Assembly (NCBI GenBank): GCA_021769025.1 | Contig: JAETTS010000102.1 | Location: forward strand, 1-8,113 | Reading direction: 5' to 3' | Length of the DNA stretch: 8,113 bases | Source of the DNA: Enterocloster bolteae | GTDB lineage: Bacteria; Bacillota_A; Clostridia; Lachnospirales; Lachnospiraceae | In this document: piece by piece, positions 1 through 7,055 of the stretch | Layout of the letters: every line of letters starts with the position of its first letter | Position numbering within the stretch: position 1 is the first letter of the stretch | The notes under the pieces: model-generated | The model's database searches: none | Seen by the model: only the letters and a program-made list of their open reading frames with translations | Told to the model about the DNA's origin: nothing | Translations under genes and position numbers: made by a program

Positions 1-594
1 CCGGTTGGCGATATACGCTTTCACCGCGTCGATCACTTCCCCCAGATTGTGAGGCGGAATACTAGTACTCATGCCTACTGCAATCCCCTCCGCTCCATTG
101 ATCAGCAGATTGGGAACCCGCACCGGAAGCACCTCCGGCTCCTTCTCTGTCTCGTCATAGTTGGGCACAAACTCCACGGTTTTATCCAAGTCCTTCAGAT
201 ACACTTCCTCTGCAAACTTCTCCAGCCTGGCCTCCGTATAACGCATGGCCGCAGCCCCATCCCCCTCGATGGAACCAAAATTGCCGTGGCCGTCCACCAA
301 CGCCATGCCTTTCTTAAAATCCTGGGACATCACCACCAGAGTCTCATAGATGGAGCTGTCCCCGTGGGGATGATACTTACCCATGGTATCGCCCACAATA
401 CGGGCCGATTTCCGATGAGGTTTGTCGTGCCCCAGCTTCAGCTCGCTCATGTCATAAAGCACCCGCCGCTGCACCGGCTTCAATCCGTCTCTTGCATCTG
501 GAATGGCCCTGGCCGTGATGACGCTCATGGAGTAGTTCATGAAGCTGCGCTGCATCTCCTCCGAATATTCCGTGGTCAATATCTTTTCTGCCAT
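1..594 (-). CDS. parC: Type II DNA topoisomerase subunit A, topo IV-like (ParC/GyrA family), N-terminal part only
   Basis: This is the DNA-cleaving subunit of a type II topoisomerase, which passes one duplex through a double-strand break held by covalent tyrosine links; it works as A2B2 with the subunit encoded just upstream. The first 198 residues are present and the frame is open to the window edge, so roughly three quarters of a normal 700-800 residue protein is missing. Visible landmarks are the [17 protein letters not shown] helix-turn-helix (residues about 69-84) and [11 protein letters not shown] with the catalytic Tyr119. The quinolone-contact positions are Ser80 and Glu84, which match the numbering and residue types of ParC/GrlA (GyrA more often has Asp at the second site). 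The ATG is preceded by AGGAGG at 599-604. No convincing promoter lies in the spacer, so co-transcription with the B subunit is inferred. The family is certain; topo IV rather than gyrase is an inference from the context and from Glu84. Confidence 0.9.
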   Translation of the reverse strand, partial: MAEKILTTEYSEEMQRSFMNYSMSVITARAIPDARDGLKPVQRRVLYDMSELKLGHDKPHRKSARIVGDTMGKYHPHGDSSIYETLVVMSQDFKKGMALVDGHGNFGSIEGDGAAAMRYTEARLEKFAEEVYLKDLDKTVEFVPNYDETEKEPEVLPVRVPNLLINGAEGIAVGMSTSIPPHNLGEVIDAVKAYIANR

Positions 595-639
595 GTCTCC
601 TCCTCAATCTGTATTCCCCTAACTGTTCCCATACTCTTT

Positions 640-737
640 GCCAGGTTACGCCAACCGGCCATTGGGAATCGCCTCAGGCGATTCCCAGCACCAGCGGCAC
701 CTGTTGGGGAACTGACTGAACCAGGCATACCGCCTGG
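640..737 (-). other. Stem-loops in the spacer between the topoisomerase B and A genes
   Basis: The 166-bp spacer between the two topoisomerase genes contains inverted repeats. The best is a perfect 11-bp stem with a 3-nt loop at 663-687 (TGGGAATCGCC / GGCGATTCCCA). A 6-bp stem with a 5-nt loop sits at 721-737 (CCAGGC / GCCTGG). A weaker one is at 644-656 (GGTT/AACC), extendable by GCC/GGC across a bulge. None is followed by a T-tract on the minus strand, so they do not look like classical intrinsic terminators. They could act as an mRNA processing or stabilising element, or as a partial attenuator that sets the ratio of the two subunits; this role is inference. I see no small gene here. Confidence 0.6.
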
Positions 738-760
738 CCCCGGATCTCTCTACGATCTCT

Positions 761-2680
761 TTACGCGTCAACCTCCGCCTCTTCCGCATGGTCATAGATA
801 AACTGCCGTCTAGGCGGCACATCGCTTCCCATCAAAAGTTCCGTAACCTCCGATGCCAGCCTGGCATCCTCGATCTCCACCCGCTTTAACACCCGGTTCT
901 CCGGATCCAGTGTGGTCTCCCACAACTGTCCCGCATCCATTTCCCCCAGGCCTTTGTATCTCTGCAGGATAAAATCCCCTGTATGGGTCTTCCGATACCG
1001 CTCCAGATCCTTCTCATCATACAGATACTGCTCCTGTCCCTTTTTGGGTATCACCTTGAAAAGCGGCGGCATCGCGATATACACGTGCCCATTATAGATC
1101 AGTTCCGGCATAAACCGGTACAAAAATGTCAATAAAAGGGTATCAATATGGCTTCCGTCCACATCCGCATCGGTCATCAGAATGATCTTGTGATAACGCA
1201 ACTTGCTGATGTCGAAATCATTGCCATACCCCTCGGAAAATCCACAGCCGAAGGCATTGATCATGGTCTTGATCTCCGCATTGGCCAGTACCTTGTCCAT
1301 AGATGCCTTCTCCACATTGAGTATCTTTCCTCGAATAGGCAGAATAGCCTGGTACATCCGGTTCCTGGCTGTCTTGGCCGAACCGCCGGCAGAATCTCCC
1401 TCCACGATAAAGATCTCGCACTTCTGGGCATCCCTGCTCTCGCAGTTGGCCAGCTTCCCGTTGCTGTCAAAGGAAAACTTGGACTTGCTCAACATATTGG
1501 TCTTGGCCTTCTCCTCCGCCTTCCGGATCTTGGCCGATTTCTCCGCACAGCCGATGATCCCCTTTAGCACTTCCAGATTCCGGTCAAAGTACAGTTCCAA
1601 CTCATCTCCCGTAATGGAAAATACCGCCTTGGTGGCATCGGCGCTGGCCAGTTTGGTCTTGGTCTGCCCCTCAAAGATGGGATCCGGATGCTTCACCGCC
1701 ACGATGGCCGTCATGCCGTTCCGGGTATCAGCCCCTGTGAAATTGGCATCCTTCTCCTTTAAAATCCCCAGTTCCTTGGCATAGCTGTTGATCATCATGG
1801 TAAACTTGGTCTTAAAGCCTGCCAGGTGGGTTCCCCCTTCCTGAGTAAAGATATTGTTGCAGAACCCCAGTATATTCTCCTCAAAGGTATCCACAAATTG
1901 AAAAGCCGCCTCCACCTCAATCTGCTCCACCTTGCCCTTAAAATAGATGGGGTCGTGGACTGGTGTCTTATTGGTGTTCAGTTCCTTTACGTAGGCCACA
2001 ATCCCTTCCGGCTCACAGTAGACAATCTCTTCTTCCTCCCCTGGCCGCTTGTTGGCATAAGTGATGGTAAGGCCGGGATTTAGGTAAGCCGTCTCATGTA
2101 TTCTGCTCTTCAGCCACTCCGCCTTGAACCGCGTCTTCTCAAAAATGGTTCCGTCCGGCAGAAAATTAATCTCCGTCCCTGTCACCTTGGTTTTACCCAG
2201 CACCGGAAGGAGGCCGTTCTCCAGTTCCACCACAGGAATTCCCTTCTCATAGGCATCATGATAGATGCACCCGTTCTGATAGACTTTAATATCCAGACGG
2301 GCGGAAAGTGCATTTACCACCGAGGAACCTACTCCGTGAAGGCCTCCGCTGGTCTTATAGGCCTGGTTGTCGAATTTGCCTCCGGCGTGAAGGGTCGATA
2401 ATACCACCCGCTCTGCCGACACTCCCTTCTTATGCATGCCCACCGGAATTCCCCGGCCGCTGTCCCTGACTGTGCAGGAGCCATCCGCCTCCAGCGTCAC
2501 CCACACCTGACTGCAGAATCCTGCCAGATGCTCATCCACCGCATTGTCAAGTATTTCATAAATAAGGTGGTTAAGCCCTTTGGTTCCGACTCCTCCTATG
2601 TACATGCCCGGCCTTTTCCTGACAGCCTCTAGGCCCTCCAGGACCGTGATACTGTCCGCATTATACTGTGCCTTCGCCAT
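761..2680 (-). CDS. parE: Type II DNA topoisomerase subunit B, topo IV-like (ParE/GyrB family)
   Basis: This is the ATPase subunit of a bacterial type II topoisomerase, 639 residues, the usual length for ParE/GyrB without extra insertions. The domains run in order. The GHKL ATPase comes first (about 1-215), with Glu42, Asp45 and Asn46 in YEILDNAVDE, Asp73 in RDSGRGIP, and the ATP lid GGLHGVGSSVVNALS (112-126). The transducer domain carries the ATP-sensing lysine motif QTKTKL (339-344). The Toprim domain has VEGDSAGGSAK (426-436, metal-binding Glu427) and the DADVDGSH motif (504-511). The C-terminal part holds YKGLGEMD (575-582), TTLDPENR (589-596) and PPRRQFI (622-628). The ATG has GGAGGAG at 2686-2692, 5 nt upstream. 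After QTKTKL the sequence is ASADA rather than the LGNSE-type continuation common in housekeeping GyrB, which suggests a divergent second enzyme. Position 450, equivalent to E. coli GyrB Lys447, is Arg. No recF or dnaN neighbour is present. The family is certain; the ParE label is likely but not proven. Confidence 0.95.
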   Translation of the reverse strand: MAKAQYNADSITVLEGLEAVRKRPGMYIGGVGTKGLNHLIYEILDNAVDEHLAGFCSQVWVTLEADGSCTVRDSGRGIPVGMHKKGVSAERVVLSTLHAGGKFDNQAYKTSGGLHGVGSSVVNALSARLDIKVYQNGCIYHDAYEKGIPVVELENGLLPVLGKTKVTGTEINFLPDGTIFEKTRFKAEWLKSRIHETAYLNPGLTITYANKRPGEEEEIVYCEPEGIVAYVKELNTNKTPVHDPIYFKGKVEQIEVEAAFQFVDTFEENILGFCNNIFTQEGGTHLAGFKTKFTMMINSYAKELGILKEKDANFTGADTRNGMTAIVAVKHPDPIFEGQTKTKLASADATKAVFSITGDELELYFDRNLEVLKGIIGCAEKSAKIRKAEEKAKTNMLSKSKFSFDSNGKLANCESRDAQKCEIFIVEGDSAGGSAKTARNRMYQAILPIRGKILNVEKASMDKVLANAEIKTMINAFGCGFSEGYGNDFDISKLRYHKIILMTDADVDGSHIDTLLLTFLYRFMPELIYNGHVYIAMPPLFKVIPKKGQEQYLYDEKDLERYRKTHTGDFILQRYKGLGEMDAGQLWETTLDPENRVLKRVEIEDARLASEVTELLMGSDVPPRRQFIYDHAEEAEVDA

Positions 2681-2712
2681 GAATACTCCTCCATATCTGG
2701 TTCTTATCCGCT

Positions 2713-2757
2713 AAAGCCAACACATCAGGGCCGCAATTCCCTGAAATAACCGGCTTT
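2713..2757 (-). other. Stem-loop in the 5' leader of the topoisomerase operon
   Basis: The predicted leader of the parE-type gene can form a two-tier stem. The inner arms TCAGGG/CCCTGA (2725-2730 with 2739-2744) enclose an 8-nt loop. The outer arms AAAGCC/GGCTTT lie at 2713-2718 and 2752-2757. The structure ends about 20 nt before the Shine-Dalgarno sequence and has no T-tract. It matches no riboswitch that I can recognise; a role in mRNA stability or translation is possible but unproven. Confidence 0.45.
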
Positions 2758-2773
2758 TAAAACTGCAACCTAT

Positions 2774-2802
2774 ATTATCACATAAATTTGAAACTTTGGC
2801 AA
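2774..2802 (-). promoter_or_regulatory. Probable promoter of the topoisomerase operon
   Basis: On the minus strand a -35 element TTGCCA (2797-2802) is separated by 17 bp from a -10 element GATAAT (2774-2779). The -10 is preceded by TGT, which gives an extended -10 (TGn) signature. The predicted start is near 2767, which leaves a leader of about 87 nt. The position between the iolB terminator and the topoisomerase start codon fits a housekeeping-sigma promoter for the topoisomerase pair. Confidence 0.65.
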
Positions 2803-2813
2803 GTACTGATGTT

Positions 2814-2842
2814 CGAATTTTGGATTCTGCGAATTTTGGATT
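2814..2842. repeat. Perfect 13-bp tandem direct repeat upstream of the topoisomerase promoter
   Basis: The 13-mer CGAATTTTGGATT occurs at 2814-2826 and again at 2830-2842, separated by CTG, so the period is 16 bp. It lies about 11 bp upstream of the proposed -35 element. The position suggests a regulator binding site or an AT-rich upstream element, but no known consensus is matched. Confidence 0.7.
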
Positions 2843-2899
2843 GAATAAATGCGGTTTAAAATATTGCCTGGAATGTATGGCACTTAGAAAAAAAGAAAC

Positions 2900-2929
2900 C
2901 TTATAATCAGAATCTTCCACAGATGGCAA
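2900..2929 (-). promoter_or_regulatory. Second candidate promoter, upstream of the topoisomerase operon
   Basis: TTGCCA (2924-2929) and TATAAG (2900-2905) are spaced 18 bp apart on the minus strand. They lie just after the iolB terminator and could give a longer transcript of the same operon. The spacing is acceptable, but the match is weaker than at the proximal promoter, and the start would fall just before a T-rich run (about 2886-2897). Confidence 0.3.
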
Positions 2930-2990
2930 CCAAACGTCCAATTCACCGGACTTGCGCACCAAAACGCGACGATGCTTCACTTCCTGCAAA

Positions 2991-3038
2991 AGTAAAAGGC
3001 AGAGAATCCAGAGGATTTCTCCTCCACCTCTGCCCTTT
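2991..3038 (-). terminator. Intrinsic terminator of the iolCDB operon
   Basis: On the minus strand the arms GGCAGAG/CTCTGCC (3028-3034 with 2998-3004) enclose a second hairpin, GAGGA-GAAA-TCCTC, and are followed by TTTTACTTTT. The stem begins 12 nt after the iolB stop codon. This is a strong rho-independent terminator that separates the inositol operon from the topoisomerase operon. Confidence 0.85.
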
Positions 3039-3046
3039 CATTTTAC

Positions 3047-3832
3047 TTAAAACTGCGCATCATGCATCCACACATACCGCTCGTCCTCACACCGGTCTGT
3101 CTGCAGCCATGGATTCCCGTCCAGATGACGGATCATCCAACAGGTATACATCTGGAATCCCGGAGCCACAGCCTGGGGATGCAGCTCCCCTCCCGGAATG
3201 GCGGAAAAGCTGTTGTCCACGCTTTTAAACACCTGGTCTCCCACAAAACTGGCACCAAACCCTTCCGGCCGGTCAAACTTAAAGAGATACGTCTCCGGCT
3301 GGGGATGCCTGTGAGGCAGATAGCCGGACCAGTTCCCCCTGTCATTCAGCACTTCCCCCAGCACCATATTGGAATTTGGCGAAATGTCGTGGTCAAAAAT
3401 AGTATTCACCCGTCTCTTGGCCACATTGCCAAACTTCCCTACGCTGGAGTATCCCCACGGAGCATCCTCCGGGGCATACAGACAGCTTTCAAATGTTTTC
3501 TCATTCTTGGTACACTGCACCAGAATCTCCGTGTCCGCCTCTGCCGTCACATCCACCTTATGTCCTGTACACACGTGAACGCACCAAGGCCCTTCCGTAA
3601 ACACATCCTTCCTGCTTACGGTCTCCGTCTTTCCATCCCAGCTGTAGGTAACCTTTCCAGACAGAAGAAGAACCGCTGTCTCCTCCCCTTCCCGGTAAAA
3701 GCTTCTCGTCTCCCCCTGACTCATCCGGAACACCCGGATATCCATCATCATGGCCTTATACTCATTATCATACGTGGTAAGTATCATCTCACCCTTCTCA
3801 TCAAACTTCGGATAACCAAACACTTTTCCCAT
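3047..3832 (-). CDS. iolB: 5-deoxy-glucuronate isomerase
   Basis: IolB (EC 5.3.1.30) is a cytosolic metal-dependent bicupin that converts 5-deoxy-D-glucuronate, the product of IolD, to 5-dehydro-2-deoxy-D-gluconate, the substrate of IolC. The protein has 261 residues. Its C-terminal cupin contains GNWSGYLPHRHPQPETY (166-182), in which His174, His176 and Glu180 are the likely metal ligands, with a fourth at His218 in ELHPQ. The N-terminal half is a degenerate cupin (GEETAVLLLSGKVTYSWDGK, 49-68). Compared with the Bacillus subtilis protein as I remember it, the loop after the HxH pair is shorter by about ten residues. The ATG has AAGGAGAA a few bases upstream. It is the last gene of the operon, 172 bp after iolD and directly ahead of a terminator. 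The KduI/IolB family is clear, and the position next to iolD and iolC makes IolB the natural assignment. Confidence 0.92.
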   Translation of the reverse strand: MGKVFGYPKFDEKGEMILTTYDNEYKAMMMDIRVFRMSQGETRSFYREGEETAVLLLSGKVTYSWDGKTETVSRKDVFTEGPWCVHVCTGHKVDVTAEADTEILVQCTKNEKTFESCLYAPEDAPWGYSSVGKFGNVAKRRVNTIFDHDISPNSNMVLGEVLNDRGNWSGYLPHRHPQPETYLFKFDRPEGFGASFVGDQVFKSVDNSFSAIPGGELHPQAVAPGFQMYTCWMIRHLDGNPWLQTDRCEDERYVWMHDAQF

Positions 3833-3904
3833 AGAATTCTCCTTTTCCTATCTGACAATCCAACCATCTCTCTATATCGCACCGCCCCCTAATGTTTTGG
3901 CCAC

Positions 3905-3910
3905 ATTATA
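3905..3910 (-). promoter_or_regulatory. Isolated -10-like TATAAT upstream of iolB
   Basis: A perfect TATAAT stands on the minus strand about 70 nt before the iolB start codon. At 16-18 bp upstream I find no good -35 hexamer, only weak CTGCTC/TGCTCG-like sequence, and there is no TGn extension. It may be an internal promoter giving extra iolB transcript, or chance in an AT-rich patch. Confidence 0.25.
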
Positions 3911-3920
3911 TCTGGCAAAA

Positions 3921-3976
3921 CTCCGTCGAGCAGTATGCCCCGCTTTATCGGGCATAATTTCATTGGCAAGACGGAG
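3921..3976 (-). other. Nested stem-loop between iolD and iolB
   Basis: The spacer contains a nested inverted repeat. The outer 7-bp arms are CTCCGTC (3921-3927) and GACGGAG (3970-3976), and the inner 7-bp arms are TATGCCC (3934-3940) and GGGCATA (3950-3956). On the minus strand the outer arm is followed by only TTTTGCC, too short for a strong terminator. It may be a weak attenuator, or a processing or stability element that tunes iolB against iolCD. The rest of the 172-bp spacer contains nothing I recognise as a gene. Confidence 0.55.
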
Positions 3977-4004
3977 AAGGGAGGCGGCACCCTGGCGACT
4001 CCTA

Positions 4005-5936
4005 CTAATAAGCCCTTGACTCACTTCTCCCCTTCAACACTCCCTCACAAGCCTCTCTCACAGACGCCTTCTCAGAAGTAGTGGCAATTCCCACATTCCA
4101 CCAGGACTCATACCCGTCTGTCATGGTCTTAGGAATTACCTTTAGGTCAAACAAGCACGCAATCTCCTGCTTCTTAGCGTCCTCCAAAGCAGCCTCCAAC
4201 TCAGCAATGGTACGGCAGGTATAAGCCTTTAACCCATACCCTTCCGCCACCTTAGCATAATCCACAGGAATCAGATCCTCACAAGGCTTCTTCCCGTTGG
4301 TATACCGAAATTCCGTAGCCAGACTTCCAATACCATGATTCATCTCCAGGTTGTTGATGCACCCAAACCCACAGTTATCAAACACCAGAATATTAACCTT
4401 CTGTCTCTCCTGCATAATGGTCATGATCTCGCTGTTCAGCATCAGAAAACTGGAATCCCCTACCACGCAGTAAACCTCATTCTCCGGCTCTGCAAACTTC
4501 ACACCCAATGTGGCAGCAACCTCATATCCCATACAGGAGTATCCATACTCCGCATGATATCCGCCTCTCTTGTCTGTGGTCCACATTCTCTGCATACAGC
4601 TTGGAAGAGACCCGCCTGCCGTGATAATGGTAGCATCCTTATCAATCACCCTTCGGATCGCAGCCAATGCCCCGGTCTGGGTAATCTTTCCGCCAGTCAG
4701 CTTCACAAACTCCGGAATCGTCCGTGGATCCCTGGCCTTGATCAGAGGCTCAAACTCATCCCCTGTATATTCAATACCTCCCAGATGATCCATCTCCTTA
4801 TCCCAAGCTGCCTTGGCCTTCTCAATCTCGTCCGTGTAGGAAGAAACGTATCCCTTCCCTCTCAATTTCTCAGCCAGAGCCTCAAGCGTCACCTTGGCAT
4901 CCCCCACAGCCTTCACTGCATCCATCTTGTAGGCATGGAACCGGCAATTATTGATGGACACAAACTTCACATCCTCATTCTGGAACAGATGCTTGGAACT
5001 GGTGGTAAAATCAGACATCCTGGATCCGATGGCAATCACCACATCCGCATCCTTTCCAATAATATTGGAGGCATACGTTCCTGTGACACCGATGCCGCCT
5101 AAACAGTACGGATGGCTGGACATACATGCGCTCTTTCCTGCCTGGGTCTCCCCGAATGGAATTTTAAACTCCTGGCAGAACTTCTCCACAGTCTCCCCGG
5201 CCTCAGAATATTTCACACCGCCGCCTACAATGATCAGCGGTCTCTTCGCCTGTCCGATCACTTCCGCGATATCCTCCAGTTCTTCTTCCACCGCCACTGG
5301 CCTGGTGATCCGGTGAACCCTTTTCTTAAAGAAATAATCTGGGAAATCAAAGGATTCGCCCTCTACATCCTGGCACAGCCCGATACAGCAGGCACCAGTC
5401 TCCGCCGGGTCTGTTAAGACACGCATGGCATTGATCAAAGCCGTCATCACCATCTCCGGCCTGGTGATCCGATCCCAGTACTTGCACACCGGCTTAAAGG
5501 CATCGTTGGTAGTCACTGCAAGGCTGCTGCTCTGCTCCAGCTGCTGAAGTACTGGATCCGGCTGTCGGGATGCAAATGTATCAGCCGGGAACACCAGAAG
5601 GGGAATGTTGTTGACCGTAGCTGTGGCACAGGCAGTCACCATGTTGGCAGCGCCTGGTCCCACAGAAGACGCACAGGCAATGATCCTCTTCCGGTTGCTC
5701 TGTTTTGCAAATGCAATGGCTGTATGGCACATGCCCTGTTCATTCCTGCCCTGCATCACCTTCAGTCCGCCTGGATTCGAATCCAAAGCCTCACCCAATC
5801 CCACTGCGATCCCGTGTCCAAAAATCGTAAAAAATCCTTCCACAAACTTGGTCTCCACTCCATCCATAGAGACATACTGGTTATCCAGAAATTTAACAAT
5901 AGCCTGAGCCGTCGTCATTCTTGTCGTTTTTGTCAT
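4005..5936 (-). CDS. iolD: 3D-(3,5/4)-trihydroxycyclohexane-1,2-dione acylhydrolase (ring-opening)
   Basis: IolD (EC 3.7.1.22) is a thiamine-diphosphate enzyme of the acetolactate synthase/pyruvate oxidase superfamily. It hydrolytically opens the diketone ring made by IolE, giving 5-deoxy-D-glucuronate. With the ATG at 5934-5936 the protein has 643 residues. The N-terminal PYR domain contains GRNEQGM with the cofactor-activating Glu66, and ASSVGPGAANMVTACATA. Family signatures are ADTFASRQPDPVLQQLEQ and TTNDAFKPVCKYWDRITRPE. A central domain carries GETQAGKS. The C-terminal PP domain has the TPP motif at about 493-521, here GDS...FDN rather than the textbook GDG...NN, then GFGCINNLEMNHG. I chose this start because it matches the N-terminus of known IolD (MT-TTAQA-KFLDNQY) and follows AAAGGA. 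An in-frame GTG-ATG at 5993/5990, overlapping the iolC stop, would add 19 unconserved residues. The stop lies 172 bp before iolB. Confidence 0.95.
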   Translation of the reverse strand: MTKTTRMTTAQAIVKFLDNQYVSMDGVETKFVEGFFTIFGHGIAVGLGEALDSNPGGLKVMQGRNEQGMCHTAIAFAKQSNRKRIIACASSVGPGAANMVTACATATVNNIPLLVFPADTFASRQPDPVLQQLEQSSSLAVTTNDAFKPVCKYWDRITRPEMVMTALINAMRVLTDPAETGACCIGLCQDVEGESFDFPDYFFKKRVHRITRPVAVEEELEDIAEVIGQAKRPLIIVGGGVKYSEAGETVEKFCQEFKIPFGETQAGKSACMSSHPYCLGGIGVTGTYASNIIGKDADVVIAIGSRMSDFTTSSKHLFQNEDVKFVSINNCRFHAYKMDAVKAVGDAKVTLEALAEKLRGKGYVSSYTDEIEKAKAAWDKEMDHLGGIEYTGDEFEPLIKARDPRTIPEFVKLTGGKITQTGALAAIRRVIDKDATIITAGGSLPSCMQRMWTTDKRGGYHAEYGYSCMGYEVAATLGVKFAEPENEVYCVVGDSSFLMLNSEIMTIMQERQKVNILVFDNCGFGCINNLEMNHGIGSLATEFRYTNGKKPCEDLIPVDYAKVAEGYGLKAYTCRTIAELEAALEDAKKQEIACLFDLKVIPKTMTDGYESWWNVGIATTSEKASVREACEGVLKGRSESRAY

Positions 5937-5989
5937 GACTTTCTTTCCTTTCCTATTATGAACTTCACCTTCATGAACCTTGCCTTGCA

Positions 5990-7024
5990 TCACACCCTGG
6001 CGATCATCTCGCCGAATGCTTCTTTCTCTTCCTTAATAAATGCCTTCACAGCCTCCGGCCCCGGAAGGTCGTCAGAACAGTTGTTACTTCTCACCATCAT
6101 AGATGCTTCCGCAGACCCAAACTCCAGGCAGTCAATGATCTCCCATCCCTGATATAGTCCATACAGGAACCCGGAACCATATCCATCACCGCCGCCGAAG
6201 CCTTTCCTTGCATCCACTGGGAACGGCTTGATGCTAAACTTCTGCCCGTCACAAGTGTACGCCGTAGATCCCTTCATACCATGCTTGATCACCACGATCT
6301 TCGCATTATAGCCCTGCCACAGAGCCGCGCTTTCCTCATCTGTCATCCCCGGCCGGATCAGCTTCTCTGTCAAGTCAAACTCCTCTCGGGACCCCATGAT
6401 GATATCTGCTTCCTTAGCCACCATAGAATAGTAGATGGAAATCTCATCGCTGTTCTTCCAGTTGTACTCCCTGTAGTCAATATCAAAAATCACTTTCGTC
6501 CCATTTCTCTTGGCCAGCATCACTGCCTTGATAGCCGCTTCCCTGGAAGGACTTTCCGCCAGAGCTGTACCGGAGATCAGGATCGCCTTGGCATTCTTTA
6601 TAAACTCCTCATGAATATCATCCACATGAAGCTGCAGATCCGCAATGCAGTTCCTGTACATCAGAATATGGCTTTCCTTAGAAGAGAGCATCTCGGTAAA
6701 GGTCAGCCCCAGCTTCTCCCCTCCTGTACACTTGGTGATATTGGATGTGTCGATTCCCTGCTCATTAAAGTAATCCACCACATACTCGCCAAACTGGTCA
6801 TCCGACACCTTGCCGATAAACCCGGCCTTCAAGCCATGCCTGGTAACTCCCACCGCAATATTGGCCGGGGATCCACCTACAAACTTCTCAAATGTATGTA
6901 CCTTCTTAAGAGGCTTAAACTCCTCCTTCACCTGATCGTTGTACGCAGGATTAAAGTCAATGGCCACCCGTCCCAGCAGCACCAGATCCATAGGCCTGGA
7001 CTGATCAAACTCAATATACTTCAT
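5990..7024 (-). CDS. iolC: 5-dehydro-2-deoxygluconokinase
   Basis: IolC (EC 2.7.1.92) is a cytosolic PfkB/ribokinase-family sugar kinase. It phosphorylates 5-dehydro-2-deoxy-D-gluconate (DKG) at C6; the product DKGP is cleaved by the IolJ aldolase, and DKGP is also the known inducer that releases IolR in Bacillus. The protein has 344 residues. Landmarks are GRVAIDFNP near the N-terminus, FVGGSPANIAVG (about 48-59, substrate binding), ILMYRNCIADL, ISGTALAESPSREA, and the C-terminal PfkB signature GFGGGDGYGSGF with catalytic base Asp280. The Gly-Gly-Gly-Asp form replaces the more usual GAGD. The ATG at 7022-7024 is preceded by GGAGG at 7032-7036, 7 nt away; a GTG seven codons upstream has no such site. 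It is the first gene of iolCDB, and its stop codon lies 53 nt before the preferred iolD start. Confidence 0.96.
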   Translation of the reverse strand: MKYIEFDQSRPMDLVLLGRVAIDFNPAYNDQVKEEFKPLKKVHTFEKFVGGSPANIAVGVTRHGLKAGFIGKVSDDQFGEYVVDYFNEQGIDTSNITKCTGGEKLGLTFTEMLSSKESHILMYRNCIADLQLHVDDIHEEFIKNAKAILISGTALAESPSREAAIKAVMLAKRNGTKVIFDIDYREYNWKNSDEISIYYSMVAKEADIIMGSREEFDLTEKLIRPGMTDEESAALWQGYNAKIVVIKHGMKGSTAYTCDGQKFSIKPFPVDARKGFGGGDGYGSGFLYGLYQGWEIIDCLEFGSAEASMMVRSNNCSDDLPGPEAVKAFIKEEKEAFGEMIARV

Positions 7025-7055
7025 CGCTTTCCCTCCATCTTGCACATCTCACACT

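Noticed and set aside
1..658. 10-bp inverted repeat, CCGGTTGGCG at 1-10 and CGCCAACCGG at 649-658
   Set aside because: One copy lies inside coding sequence and the two are about 640 bp apart; chance is the simplest explanation.
49..801. 250-codon plus-strand open frame overlapping the topoisomerase A start and the spacer
   Set aside because: It is antisense to a clear ParC/GyrA coding region, and its product is low-complexity and His/Pro-rich without family features.
2803..2814. LexA/SOS-box-like GAAC-N4-GTAC next to the topoisomerase -35 element
   Set aside because: It has a mismatch to the GAAC-N4-GTTC core, and a single imperfect short match is expected by chance.
2711..2989. 92-codon open frame on the minus strand between iolB and the topoisomerase gene
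   Set aside because: It would start with TTG without a ribosome binding site, overlaps the promoter elements, tandem repeat and leader stem-loop, and resembles no family I know.
3062..3892. 276-codon plus-strand open frame opposite iolB
   Set aside because: It is a shadow of the well-supported iolB frame; its translation looks random and has no recognisable domain.
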